Positions 34,084-45,740 of a stretch of 64,000 bases of DNA are shown in pieces. Under the pieces are notes generated by a model. The model made no database searches. It saw only the letters and a list, made by a program, of their open reading frames with translations, and had not been told where the DNA came from. Source of the DNA: Prochilodus magdalenae. Lineage: Eukaryota; Chordata; Actinopteri; Characiformes; Prochilodontidae. Location: assembly GCA_024036415.1 (NCBI GenBank), contig JAMWET010000148.1, positions 82,501 through 146,500 on the forward strand, written 5' to 3'. A program made the position numbers and the translations under genes. Position 1 is the first letter of the stretch. The number at the start of each line of letters is the position of its first letter.

Positions 34084-34430
34084 GTTTTTGAATTCTAACG
34101 GTCGTCTTGTAACGGTCGCTCTTCCTCGAGCGCGCGGGCGCCCTGTTTTCCTCACTCCGTCAGAGAGACTCAGCCAGCAGCATATCGGACCAGAGCGACC
34201 CGGGAGAGAGGGACAGTGTTTTCTGGGTCCGAGGCTTCCTGGTTAACCACACTCCTTGGAGGGATGGTGTGCTGCGCCGCTCGTCCCCCACATTTCGTCC
34301 GCCGTTACGGTCAGCCGGGCAACAGCAGCAGCAGCAGCAGCACCTCGGCCAGCAGCAGCAACGCTCTCTGTGGGTTCTGCGCATGCGCGTCAGCGACTCT
34401 CCACGAGGCTGCTTTTAGGCTCAGTCTGTC
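34084..34430 (-). promoter_or_regulatory. mmp16: mmp16 5' UTR and CpG-rich promoter region
   Basis: The stretch directly upstream of the mmp16 start is GC- and CpG-rich, unlike the AT-rich DNA around it. This suggests a CpG-island promoter without a TATA box. It contains a CAG/GCA triplet run at 34323-34361. CpG density stays high into exon 1 (33900-34083). The transcription start itself cannot be placed from sequence alone. Beyond it lie a (CA)n run at 34444-34478 and long (TA)n tracts from about 34690. Confidence 0.6.
34378..34389. promoter_or_regulatory. NRF1-type palindrome TGCGCATGCGCG
   Basis: The 12-mer matches the palindromic NRF1 consensus (YGCGCAYGCGCR). It sits about 295 bases upstream of the mmp16 start codon, inside the CpG-rich region, where such sites usually occur in TATA-less promoters. 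Occupancy is inferred. Confidence 0.55.
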
Positions 34431-34437
34431 AATTCAT

Positions 34438-34443
<6 letters not shown>

Positions 34444-34478
<35 letters not shown>
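34444..34478. repeat. (CA)n microsatellite upstream of mmp16
   Basis: About 17 CA units at the outer edge of the CpG-rich region. Confidence 0.95.
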
Positions 34479-34480
<2 letters not shown>

Positions 34481-34689
34481 AGAGCTTTTAACCACTAGAG
34501 TGAGCTGATTATGCAAAAATCATATTCTCTAAATAATGTAATCAAATATATTTATAATAATGATATATCACATTCATATATTAGTGATATGTTTACATTA
34601 TGAATCCTTTTGCATATGCAATATTAATTTTTTAAAACATGCAGAAACAATCTTTATTACTTTGCAGTATCATTGGTAATGAGCCTTTA

Positions 34690-35270
<581 letters not shown>

Positions 35271-35666
35271 GACGAAGTGTGAGACAGACAGATCATGGCT
35301 GTGCATAACACAGTGGGCCGGATGTGAGTTCCTAAAATAGCTCCTTGTGAGTATCTCTAGAAGGATCAATGGTCAGTTATAACCATCACCGCTAGATGGT
35401 GGTGTTTCACTGCGCAGCGACGTGGAGGCGAGTTGGAGAGTGGACTGGTGAAACAGAAGTCAGGACTTCGAGTAATAATAGAAATGACCTGTATATGCAC
35501 GTACTGATGGGGTTAGGCTTAGTTGAGTATTAAGGCATTTATACAGAAGGAAATGTGGCACTTTTATTTTGGAAACCTTCTGGAATAACAAATTCATGTC
35601 AGAACTTTATTTGTGCAAAATAAGACGAACAGTAAAATAACATAAGCTGGCTACAGCACAGTATAT

Positions 35667-35670
<4 letters not shown>

Positions 35671-35699
<29 letters not shown>
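35671..35699. repeat. (CA)n microsatellite
   Basis: Sits at the border of the palindromic element at 35700. Confidence 0.9.
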
Positions 35700-35705
<6 letters not shown>

Positions 35706-36396
35706 CCAATCAGCCATAACATCCTGGTATCTACACTCACTGTCCATGTTATCAGCACCACTGACCATATAGGGCACTCTCTAGTTCTACAGTTCCAGAC
35801 TGTAGTCCATCTGTTTCTCTATATACTGTATTACACTGTTTTACAATGGTCAGGACCCCCACAGGACCCCCACAGAGCAAGTACTATGTGGGTGGTGGAT
35901 CATTCTCAGCACTGCAGTGACACTGACGTGGTGGTGGTGTGTTAGTGTGTGTGGTGCTGGTGTGAGTGGATCAGACACAGCAGTGCTGCTGAACACCTCA
36001 GTGTCACTGCTGGACTGAGGATTGTCCACCAACCAGAACTATACAGTTTTCAACAGCGTCCCGTGGGGCAGCGTCCTGTGGGCAGCATCCTGTGGGCAGC
36101 ATCCTGTGACCGCTGATAAAAGACTAGAGGATGACCAACACTGCACTGTGCAGCAGCAGATGAGCTATCGTCTCTGACTGTCCATCTACAAGGTGGACCA
36201 GCAAGGTAGGAGTGTCTAATAGAGTGGACAGTGAGTGGACACAGTGTCTAACACTCCAGCAGCACTGCTGTGTCTGATCCACTCACACCAGCACCACACA
36301 CACTAACACACCACCACCACGTCAGTGTCACTGCAGTGCTGAGAATGATCCACCACCCACATCGTACCTGCTCTGTGGTGGTCCTGTGGGGGGCAT
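35700..36396. mobile_element. Large palindromic MITE (family P), copy 1
   Basis: Arms at about 35848-35995 and 36252-36394 are nearly perfect inverted repeats about 145 bases long (CACTGACGTGGTGGTGGTGT and its complement). The spacer holds three GCAGCATCCTGTGGG-type units (36060-36105). No transposase. Other copies are at 37070 and 55915. Confidence 0.8.
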
Positions 36397-36559
36397 CCTG
36401 TTAGTGCCAGCACCATTGGCAGATGGCTGCATAATGCAGGACTACATGCACACAGACCGTTAAAATGACTGTCCTTAACACCACGTCAACGTCACCAAAG
36501 ACTGCAACGGTGTCGTGCCAGACTGTCATGTAGTGACTCCGAATGGCAGCGCGTCATGA
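36397..36559 (+). mobile_element. Fragment of Tc1-like family A fused to family P
   Basis: Starts TTAGTGCCAGCACCATTGGC directly after the GGGGGCATCCTG end of the palindromic element and runs to CGAATGGCAGCGCGTCATGA. Confidence 0.75.
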
Positions 36560-37070
36560 AATCTGACCCTTAGGCACAGGCCTGGGGTTCTAACGGTTAA
36601 CCCTGTCAGTATATGTTGGATATTGAAAAATTCCATTCCAGATAAAGAAAGAAAGCAATTTCTTGAGCATCTCGACCTTGTGCTAAAGTGGAATCATCTG
36701 TGCCAAGCTGTGAAGAGTGCATGCGTACCTCACAAAGGTGCTGCAAAGCATGCTGGCTTCTATTCACAGCTAAGGATGGCTGGGCTGGTCAGACTGATGC
36801 GACCAGAAGGGGGCAACGGAGTGCTTATGGTAGGAGACTTGTCCTCTTGCTTAAAGGGCCCAGATCATGCATCATAACCCTTGAACTGAACAGGCTGTTT
36901 TTGTTACTTTGCCTTTAAAACTGTATGTATGTAAATGCCTGCACAAAGGGATGGCCGAGTTGGCCACGCCTCCCCGAAGCCTGAAATCTGATTGCCTCCT
37001 CAGTCACATCATTGGTTTCCACCTCACTGCGGAAGCTGTGCTGGTACAAGTGCTGCTGGAGTGTTTGAAC
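36560..37070. other. No gene recognised
   Basis: Two open frames (36623-36918) overlap but match nothing known. 36940-37070 resembles a common fish repeat. Confidence 0.3.
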
Positions 37071-37730
37071 ACTGTGTCCACTCACTGTCCACTCTATTTG
37101 ACCCTCTAGTAGCTCATCTACTGCTGCAGTTAGTGTTGGTCATCCTCTAGTCCTTCATCAGTGGTCACAGGATGACGCTGCCCACATGACACTGTCCACA
37201 GGACGCTGCCCAAAGGATGCTGTTGGTTGAATGCTTTGCATTCGTCATCCTCTAGTCCTTCATCAGTGGTGACAGTGCCCACATGACACTGCCCACAGGA
37301 CGCTGCCAACAGGACGCTGCTCAGGGGATGCTTTCCCCAGGACGCTGCCCAGAGGATGCTGTCCACATTACGCTGTCTACATGACTCTGTCCACATGACG
37401 CTGCCCAAAGGATGCTGTTGGTTGAATGGTTCGCGTTCGTCATCCTCTAGTCCTTCGTCAGTGGCCACAGGATGACACTGCCCACATGACGCTGTCCACA
37501 GGACGCTGCCCACAGGACATTGCTCAATGGACCCTGTTGTTTGGACAGTCTTGGTTGGTGGATGATTCTTACCCCAGTAGTGACACTGAGGTGTCCAGCA
37601 GCACTGCTGTGTCCGATCCACTCACACCAGCACCACAAACACTAACACACCACCACCACGTTATTGGCACCCACATAGTACCTGCTCTGTGGTGGTCCTG
37701 TGGGGGTCCTGACCATTGAAGAACTGGTGA
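37070..37730. mobile_element. Palindromic MITE (family P), copy 2 with expanded interior
   Basis: The right arm (37598-37726) matches copy 1. The interior holds many GGACGCTGCCCACA-type units and a repeated CATCCTCTAGTCCTTCATCA segment (37140, 37247, 37441). Confidence 0.75.
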
Positions 37731-37869
37731 TAAATAGATAGATACACACACACAGCATGCTGTAAGACATATTCGTGGCCCTACCATCAGGGGTACATGT
37801 GTATGTGCACTGAAACAAACAAACAAACAAACAAATAAATAAATAAATAAATAAGCCATAAGAAGAGCC

Positions 37870-38345
37870 CTTCAAGCGCAATGCTACCATCCTGGACTGG
37901 GCTGACGTTCAGCCGGCTGCAGGCTCCGGAGGAAAGCTTGCCGGTGATTGGCTGGCTGGTGCCTCAGTGTTCACTGTCTCTGGGCTAATGTCTAAATTGC
38001 AATGTGCATTACACGCTCCTGCCGCACGCAGGCTGCGCCGCGCGAAAATGAGATCCTTGAGCTTGTTTTCAATTGAGCGTTATTAATCCCAGGCCCGCCG
38101 CAGGCTGCCGCAACCGCACTCCTCATCTGCCCTGCCTAACGTGTGAAGTAGATTAATTCCTGTTCTCATGAATGAGCTGCACGTGAGCGTGCGCCCTGAT
38201 TGATTGGCCTCTTCCCTGCTGTCGTTGGGAATGCCGGTGTGGCTTTAATCCATAATGATGGGCAGTTCAAGGTCCGATCATATACCAACACATCCTGCTT
38301 TCAAACCCCCCAACACAAGCCCACACCGTTCACACCGAGGGCCTC
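37870..38345. promoter_or_regulatory. Unique block 3.8 kb upstream of mmp16, candidate conserved noncoding element
   Basis: GC-moderate, free of recognised repeats, with TTATTAATCC, AGATTAATTCC, TTAATCCATAATGATGG and GATTGATTGG. Homeodomain-like sites are dense. No open frame of note. Inferred from appearance only. Confidence 0.35.
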
Positions 38346-38699
38346 GTTTAGATGGATCTGATTCAGATCCCAGAGACGGAGGTAGGAATTCCACTGGTAT
38401 TCCTGATTTTCCTATGTGGAGTGGTTAGAACGCTTTGTTCTAGGGAAGCTTACAGAGTCAAGACTGTTCACAGTGGTGGTATTGGTAACCAGACGTCTGA
38501 TGAGGTGTATGTCCCTAAATAGACAGGTCACACTGGGGAAACTGGGTTCCTTAAAGAACCGTACCTGAAATTGTGCTTTAAGGAACTAAAAGCGGTTCTT
38601 CTGTGGCATGATTCTGAGAACCTCTTTATTTTTAGAAAGGTTCCGTGAAAACCAAAATTTTAGCTATTTTTTTTTTCTTCCAAAATGTTTAAAATTTTT

Positions 38700-38845
38700 T
38701 GTTGTTTTTTTTTGCTTATTTGTTTATTTATTTATTTGTTTGTTTATTTATTTTTTGCTTACTCATTCACACCAGAATTCTAATTAGAACGCGTTTGTTT
38801 ATTTATTTGTTTGTTTGTTTTCTTGTTTGTTTGTTTCAATACACA
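38700..38845. repeat. (TTTG)n/(TTTA)n simple repeats
   Basis: Low-complexity T-rich tract just upstream of the LINE fragment at 38869. Confidence 0.9.
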
Positions 38846-38868
38846 GGCCCACATACACATATCACTCC

Positions 38869-39190
38869 ATATCTTGAATAAAGCTATAAAGTACGCAGAC
38901 CTGGTGGCTGAGTGTCGGAGGAATGGATGGAAGGCCCGCTGCGAGCCTCCTGCAGTCCGGTCTCTACATCGGGTCCTGGGATGCTGCGGATCATACGCGT
39001 GAGGAGCCATGAAGAACATCATGGAAGCTGCTGAAAAGGCTTCACGCCAGCTCTGGTTAAGGAAGGGGTATGCCTGGTGTAGTGCGCTACCTATACACAA
39101 GTTGGGGCCTGATCACCACTGGCTGGGTCACCTGGGAGAGGGTGTCTAATGTAAGAACCAAGACACCCCGTGACACACCGGTCAGATCAC
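38869..39190 (+). pseudogene. C-terminal tail of a LINE ORF2 (non-LTR retrotransposon)
   Basis: The frame reads NKAIKYADLVAECRRNGWKA, then, after frameshifts, MKNIMEAAEKASRQLWLRKG. This is the conserved end of ORF2 in L1-like fish LINEs, which follows the reverse transcriptase. All upstream domains are missing, as is usual for 5'-truncated copies. Confidence 0.75.
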
Positions 39191-39299
39191 TGAAGATGTG
39201 TCCAGATTGCATCACAAGGTGCATTTCAGAACATGTCATTTTTTTGTTTGTTTATTATTTATTAATATTTATTTATTTTTTGTTTGTCTGTACTATTTA

Positions 39300-39832
39300 C
39301 AGGGGTTGGACAGTGAAACTGAAACACCTGTCATTTTAGTGTGGGAGGTCTCATGGCTAAATTGGACCAGCCTGGTGGCCAATCTTCATTAACTGCACAT
39401 TGCACCAGTAAGAGCAGAGTGTGAAGGTTCAGTTAGCAGGTAAGAGCACAGTTCTGCTCAACATACTGCAATGCACACAACATTATGGGTGACATACCAG
39501 AGTTCAAAAGAGGACACACTGTTGGTGCACGTCTTGCTGGCGCATCTGTGACCAAGACAGCAAGTCTTTGTGATGTATCAAGAGCCACGGTATCCAGGGT
39601 AATGTCAGCATACCACCAAGAAGGACGAACCTCCACCAGCATCACGTAGTGACCTGGCCACTATCCTGCAAGAAGAATGGCTTACACTCCCTCTGACCAC
39701 TGTGCAGGACACAGTATATGTCATTCCCAAGACGAACTGACGCTGTATTGGCCGCAAAAGGAGGCCCTACACCATACTAATAAATGACTGTGGTCTAAAA
39801 CCAGGTGTTTCAGTTTCATTGTCCAACCCCTG
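39300..39832 (-). mobile_element. Tc1-type non-autonomous element, copy 2 (inverted)
   Basis: Same 533-base element as 26724 in the opposite orientation, TA-flanked, with ends CAGGGGTTGGACAGTGAAAC and the complement. Confidence 0.9.
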
Positions 39833-39995
39833 TAGTTTGAAGGCTTCTTCTATTCACCTATAAATATATAATAATTTATTCTATTAACCTATAAATACCT
39901 ATTTATTAATTTATCGTTTCTGCACAGCCTTTGTTTTTCTCCCATTCCTTTAGTATCTGACTGTTTTTTCAACTACGTCTCAAAGGTTTTGTCCT

Positions 39996-39996
<1 letters not shown>

Positions 39997-40039
<43 letters not shown>
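39997..40039. repeat. (GTT)n microsatellite
   Basis: About 14 GTT units, right next to the truncated end of the gypsy fragment. Confidence 0.95.
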
Positions 40040-40532
40040 ATTCGCCAGCCCCTAACTTTCCGCCTGTTTGACCTCGCCTTTTACCCCATTCACGCTCGTC
40101 CTCGGGGAGAGAAGGTCGGGTCATAAGAGGAAGCCTTGACCTTCCATCCTCAAGAGTAGCCATCAGTTTATCCATCTGGGCAACGTACCCATTCAAATCT
40201 TGAATCATACTTGCCACATCCATAGTTGGACATCCACACTAAGAACCACTGAACCGGGTTACAAAGACAACAGACATGGAAACAAAACCCCACCCAAGAA
40301 CACAGGGGACAACAGGGAGTATAAACGAACAGACTAGCAAGGAACACCTGCGAAGGGGTGGAGCTACCAACTAGGGACAGGTGAGGGGCCTGACAAGGAG
40401 AAGACAGGAGGAGCAATAACCAAAACAAACAGAAGCACATGGAGTAGGACAACAAAAGCTCATGGAAGGGACAAGAAACAGAAGACCAGAGAAAACAGAG
40501 GGAAACGGGGGCGTGGGAAAACAGGACCTGAC
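40038..40532 (-). mobile_element. Truncated gypsy-type LTR retrotransposon (LTR plus start of gag)
   Basis: Reading leftwards, an LTR-like stretch opens TGTCAGGTCCTGTTTTCC (about 40532) and ends near 40250. A short leader and then an ATG follow (40223), giving MDVASMIQDLNGYVAQMDKL, similar to gag starts of fish gypsy elements. The frame is cut off by the (GTT)n run. No protease or polymerase remains. Confidence 0.6.
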
Positions 40533-40533
40533 A

Positions 40534-41087
40534 ATTTATTTATTTGTTTGTTTGTTTGTTTGTTTGTTTATTACATTGTACAGCACAATACACACATCTA
40601 GTTTGATGCCACGTTTAAATGTATATACCACCTATGAATATTCATCCATTCATTCATTCATTCATTCATTCATTCATTCATTCTTTATTTATTTATTCAT
40701 GTATGCAGATGCCTTACATTAAACATGTATATAAAGACAGGTATATATGTAAATGATTGCGCAAGAACTATTCATATTGTTTATTCATTCATTTGTTTGT
40801 TTGTTTGTTTATTACATTGTACAGCACAATACACACATTTAGTTTAAATGTATAAACCACCTTATGAATATTCATTCATTCATTCATTATTTATTTATTT
40901 GTTTGTTTATTTATTTATTCATGTACGCAGATGTCTTACATTAAACATGTATATAAAGACAAAATTTATATTGTTTATTCATTCATTCGTTTGTTTGTTT
41001 GTTTGTTTGTTTGTTTATTACAGTACAATACACACAGTGAGTTGGATGGCATGTTTGTCGAAGGGGTTCTTCTGTCACCTCAAATGT

Positions 41088-41134
<47 letters not shown>

Positions 41135-41150
41135 CTAGCTCATTCATTTA
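40534..41150. repeat. Cluster of (TTTG)n, (ATTC)n and (TTTA)n runs within a triplicated unit
   Basis: GTACAGCACAATACACACAT and ATTAAACATGTATATAAAGA recur (40577/40818 and 40709/40937). A unit of about 230 bases is therefore repeated, each copy starting with a (TTTG)n run. Confidence 0.8.
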
Positions 41151-42340
41151 TTCATTATAAAGAACTGTGTGGCAGTGGAGTCGGGAAGCCGCCTCCCTCG
41201 CCACTGAAGTAGAGGAGGAGCATGGACTCTTCTCTCTATCTGAGTGGGAGAGGACGCTGGCCTCCTGGCTACACATGCAGGAGAGAAGGATAAAGAGGGA
41301 GTCTTTGTAAGCAAGGCTGAGTGAGCCCAGTCCTGCTTTGTGTGGTTGTGTTGGTTGACTGGCGTGCACTGGTGTTCCTGTGTTGGGCTTTCCCAATCGG
41401 CCTCCATCAAGCCCTCACCTCGCAGAGCCACAGCAGGCACATATATACATTTAGCCTGGTGGAACGCTGCACCACGAGCACCTGCTTTCTTTATTTACTC
41501 ACACATTTATTTATTTATTAATATTTTGCACATTACTTCACATATTCAGCTCCACGTGTTGCAGGCCGGACGGTGAAATCGGCACTACCCACCTGCCTTA
41601 CTCCTTTGTTTACTGATGTATTCTGAGAGCACATGCAACTCTTTCATGTCTGCGTGTTTCAGGTTTCACATCCAACAAAGATCCTACCAGTCACATGACA
41701 TAACTCCTTCACGGGGATGTGAAAAGTTCAGCCTGGTTTGGAGCGGTAGGTAGCGAGTTGGTAACAGCAGGTTCCTGCAGGCTGCTGTGAGCTCCGAGCT
41801 GAACTGTAATGGAAAAATTCTGCTCTGATTTCCCAAGCTTTGCCCCCCCGTCCCGTCCCCCCCGTGCGCTGAGAGACTGAGGTATTTACTGTTTAACCCG
41901 GACGGAAGCCATGGTGACATGCGTGCTCTGACAAGCTGGTGACGGTCTGCTGGGCTTGTTGAGTAATACAGCATCTGCAGCAAAGAGTGGAGAACAAACT
42001 GGAAGGGTAGAGTGTCTTACCCTCGATAATAAAGAGGGAAAACATTTTTGGGTTGGCGTGGGGTGGGGGAGGGGAGAGCTGGGGGACCACTCACAGCTCC
42101 CTCAAGAACCCTTTCAATGGGATGTTATTTAAAGAACTGGGAGGAACCTTTTGTTAGAGTCAACCAGAAATCAATACGGACCTGCTTGTGTGAAGTACGG
42201 TTGCTTATCTAGCACTGTTTAAAATCTCCCGTGAACTGAAAACATTGTCTGATGTTTTGATGACATCATCATGCACCAGTGGGTGGGGAGAGTAACAATA
42301 ATCAAAACACCCTGCTGGATTAAAGAGAGGAGTTTATTAA
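41151..42340. other. No gene recognised
   Basis: Open frames occur on both strands but none resembles a known protein. 41480-41525 is another TTTA-rich patch. Confidence 0.3.
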
Positions 42341-42599
42341 TAATGATTGAAAGCTAAGGGCTAAATGGGACTCCTAACAACCACCTGGAACACCTGGTAG
42401 ACCCATAGACACTGTCACCATAAAGCTTAAAGCTTTGAGAGAGAGGAGAACATCTCGCTCCACTCTGGCGTCAGATCTGAGGACATCCACAGGTACTTCC
42501 GTCCACTGTGAGAAGACGACGCCTCAACGCTGTGCAGGTCTGAAAGGACGTGTAGCTGTGCAAGAATCTACTCACTAAGACAAGGAGACAGACACATCA

Positions 42600-42760
42600 G
42601 ACAAAGCAGCTTCTGCTGGTGTTCTCAGAACAAAGGACTGACCACCCCAGAGTCCAGAACCTCAACACTACTGAATGTGTTTGGGACTATTTGGATTTTG
42701 AGAAGAAGCAGAAAATGCTAAACCAGCTGCATTTTGAAATCACGGTTCTTTGAGAAACTG
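42600..42760 (+). repeat. Dispersed repeat, second copy of 6390
   Basis: Shares TGCTGGTGTTCTCAGAACAA and AAATGCTAAACCAGC with 6390-6560, in the same orientation. Confidence 0.5.
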
Positions 42761-42959
42761 AAAAGGCGAGTCTCAAAGAATGGACGCTGTAATAAACGAT
42801 AAAGGTGGAGACAAGAAACACTCCAACTTCTGATATTTAATTGTTGAGACTTCTGTATAATTGAATCAATGGCCAGTTGCTCAACTGGACTGAGATCTGG
42901 ACTTTAGTTTAGACATTGTTGAATGAGCATCCACCTCCTCGTTGTTCAACTAGTCCTAG

Positions 42960-43545
42960 GTTTCTTCCGGGGCCCCTATAGTTCCTCAAAGCTGTCGTTC
43001 CTTTGAAGATTGATGCAGATTGTCTTGCTGTAGCTTCCTGGAACTTGCGGCATCCACACGTCCCTTAAATATAACAAAATTACCATTCCACAATAAGGAA
43101 ACGCATCCCCACAACATGACACTGCCACCACCATGCTTCGCTGTTGGGAGGGTGATTGTGGAGAAATAGGCAAGGTTAGCTTTGCAACACACACGCATCT
43201 TGAAATTTGGCCAGGAAGTTCAATATTCACCTTAACGTCTACTTATCCTACCTTTTTAGCAGGGTCCTGACATGCGTTGACTTCTTTCTAGCCACTGTCC
43301 CATGCAGGCTAGCTGTATAGAGAGCTCTGAACTCAGTGTGAAGCTCCTTCACAGTGATGGGTGGTGATCTGCCTCCCTCACATTGTCCACTTCTCTCTCT
43401 GATGCTGAGTTTTGAGGGACGGACTTGTCCAGACATGGCTTGGGTGGCATGATGCAGCTTCCATTTCCTCACAGTTGATCCAGCAGTGCTTACTGGGATA
43501 TACCAGGATGTTGATGTGTAGGCTTTTCTGGTCTTGTGCAATTCA
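42960..43545 (-). pseudogene. Decayed Tc1-like transposase (family C)
   Basis: Minus-strand pieces run from a helix-turn-helix region (SWYIPVSTAGSTVRKWKLHH, near 43500-43440) through TVKELHTEFRA to KHGGGSVMLWGC (near 43140-43095). Order and motifs fit a Tc1 transposase, but frameshifts split it and the DPKH and ENLW regions are lost. Confidence 0.7.
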
Positions 43546-43639
43546 GTGGTATTTGAATCAAGGGGGTCTTTAATCCAGAACAGATTAACTTCAGATTAAC
43601 TTCTGCAATACAAGTAAATACAATTTTTTATTCATTATG

Positions 43640-43830
43640 GTCGTAATGAGGTTAGAGAACCAGCCTTGTGAGGGTTGTCGGTTTGATTCTCTGTACTGAC
43701 TGTAATGACTGAAGAGCCCTTGATCCAGGCATCTATCCCCCAACTGCCTCTGGGCATTGTAGATAGGGCCGCCCACCGCTATGGGCAAGTGTGCTCACTG
43801 CCTCCCAGGCAGTTTCACTTCAGGAATGGG
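43640..43830 (+). mobile_element. SINE-like fragment
   Basis: GTTGTCGGTTTGATTCTCTG resembles a tRNA B box; the following GCCCTTGATCCAGGCA...CCCCAACTGCCTC body reappears in reverse at 47198-47335. Confidence 0.5.
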
Positions 43831-43984
43831 TTCAATGCGGTAGACAAATTCCTCAGTGTGCAAACACACATGGCAGAAGGTTCTAAGTTATTTACAAGCG
43901 GAGGCCAGTTGTAAAGCCACTATGTCCCAGTTTGGACAGTACCTTTTATTTACGTAGGCTTCCACAGCACAGCGGCTTACTCGA

Positions 43985-44205
43985 TCAAAACTTAACCCAG
44001 TTCCCAGCAATCACCCTGCCCACAGAGAAGCATGGTGGTGGTAGTATCATGTTGTGGGGATGCTTTTGTAAACCCAGTGGAAGCTGGGAATTGTATTTAC
44101 TGAAGGACGTATGGATGGTGCAAAATGCCGGGAGCTACCGCAAGAAAACTTGCTTCAGTCTTCTAGACAACGAGAGCTTCACCTTTCAGCAATACTGTAG
44201 CAGCA
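43985..44205 (+). pseudogene. Fragment of a Tc1-like transposase (family C)
   Basis: The frame contains TLPTEKHGGGSIMLWGCF then LYLLKDVWMVQNAGSYRKK, the middle of the catalytic domain. Both ends are missing. Confidence 0.65.
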
Positions 44206-44270
44206 AAAGCACTTATATAAATAATATTTAAAATATGAATATATAACACATATCTTGACATATATATATA

Positions 44271-44942
44271 CACTGCAGGTCTGTTGGGAAGGAAGATAAA
44301 GGTGACCAGGATCAATAACTGATGATAAATTTAGACTGATATGATCAATATTTATTGAGCTACACATACAGAAGTCTGTCTCTCAGTATGGGGTCGGGCC
44401 GCCACGTTTGCTAACCCAGCACGCCAGACGTCTCGGTATGGAGCTGTAGAGGTTCCTAATGGTGTCCTGTGGTAATCCATCCCATGCAGCCTGAACATCC
44501 TCACACAGTTCCTGCAGATGGTGCGGTAGGGGTGGAGGTGGAGTGAAGCCAGGCCTTCTGGACAAACCGTCCATCTTGATGCTGACCACGGTGCCTCCAC
44601 ACACGGATTCGTTGGTCGTCTCCACCAAGACTAAAGCGGGACTCGTCACTGAAGATGACCCGCTGCCATTCTGAGTCACTCCATGACAGTCTGGTACGAC
44701 ACCATGTTAAGGGCAGTCACCATAACAGTTGGTCCTATGTCTGCCCATGGTGCTGGCTCTAACGGGATAACTCATGGAGGCATCACTGCTCGCTGAATGT
44801 CTACAGCGATAAGGCTCGTCCATGCCCGCTTCGCATGTGCAGCCGTGCTTAGAATCGTTAGTCGTTAGAGAGTTATTAGCATCTCTATGTCAAACCTACC
44901 CCCTAAGTTTCGTTCCTGATGGTTGATTCCTTCTGGGTTCAG
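44271..44942 (-). mobile_element. Deleted Tc1-like element (family A), copy 4
   Basis: Complete in outline: right end CTGTTGGGAAGGAAGATAAA, left end GATTCCTTCTGGG. The minus strand encodes SEWQRVIFSDESRFSFGG-like SSVTSPALVLVETTN in a shifted frame and WVSKRGGPTPY. Confidence 0.85.
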
Positions 44943-44999
44943 CTATTTATTCGATGAAGTCCTCATTTTGTATAAAAACAAGTTTGTTTATGAGACAAT

Positions 45000-45400
45000 C
45001 ATAATCATAATCTTGAACTTCAGCCCCATAAGCTCACTGTCTGTTTCTTTATAAGCTACTTCACCTCAGCAGCCTTTCTACAACGCTGAGCGTAATTTAT
45101 ACATCCTCCACGGCACATCCGCCCTCTTACCTCTACGCAGAGCAGGTGGAGTAGCCTTAAGAAGAACAGCTGCTGTGGAGGGTTACAGACCTCCTCCTCT
45201 CCCTAATTAAGACTAATAATGATCAGCCCCATGCCCACAAACAGGCCCAAAGCCCCAAATCCTAGAACACGCGGCCGGCGCTGCAGGGGTACAAGGTGAA
45301 TGCCGCTGTGTTACACATCTCTAATTAGAGCAGAAACAATTGGACGCGTGCGGTTTACTGTCTGATCCATGAAAAGACTGAAGCCCCCCTGCGGAACCTG
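45000..45400. promoter_or_regulatory. Unique block with TAATTA-type motifs, candidate noncoding element
   Basis: Contains CCCTAATTAAGACTAATAAT and TCTCTAATTAGAGCAG (a palindrome with a TAATTA core). No repeat or protein recognised. Confidence 0.3.
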
Positions 45401-45680
45401 TAAGGGCTTCGCTAGAACCTTATTATGTGGTCTTCACAAAAGGGAACATGCATGGCTGAGAACGAATCCCTGTGAACGTATGTATTATAGAACATTACTA
45501 ATATAGTGTTGGGTTTGGAGTTATAGAGTTAAGGGTCTTTTGGGTGGAGGCTTGGTGGGGTGGAGAGTGGGGTTGGTGGGGTGAGCAGTGTTGTGATATG
45601 AGCTTTTGTGGTTGTGATATTAATATATCACTGCTATGAGTGATATATATCACTTGAGAGTCACTTGAAACAACAGACAT

Positions 45681-45740
45681 ATATATATATATTTATATAT
45701 TATATATATGGATATATATACATAGATATATCTCCACTCT
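45681..45740. repeat. (TA)n tract
   Basis: Interrupted TA run. The T-rich DNA that follows (to 45870) is low complexity. Confidence 0.85.

Noticed and set aside
34155..34157. Upstream in-frame ATG of mmp16 exon 1
   Set aside because: It would place an Arg-rich stretch before the signal peptide; the ATG at 34083 fits the family better, though the upstream one cannot be excluded.
33938..34246. Plus-strand frames over the mmp16 first exon and promoter
   Set aside because: Antisense shadows in GC-rich DNA, with no splice or homology support.
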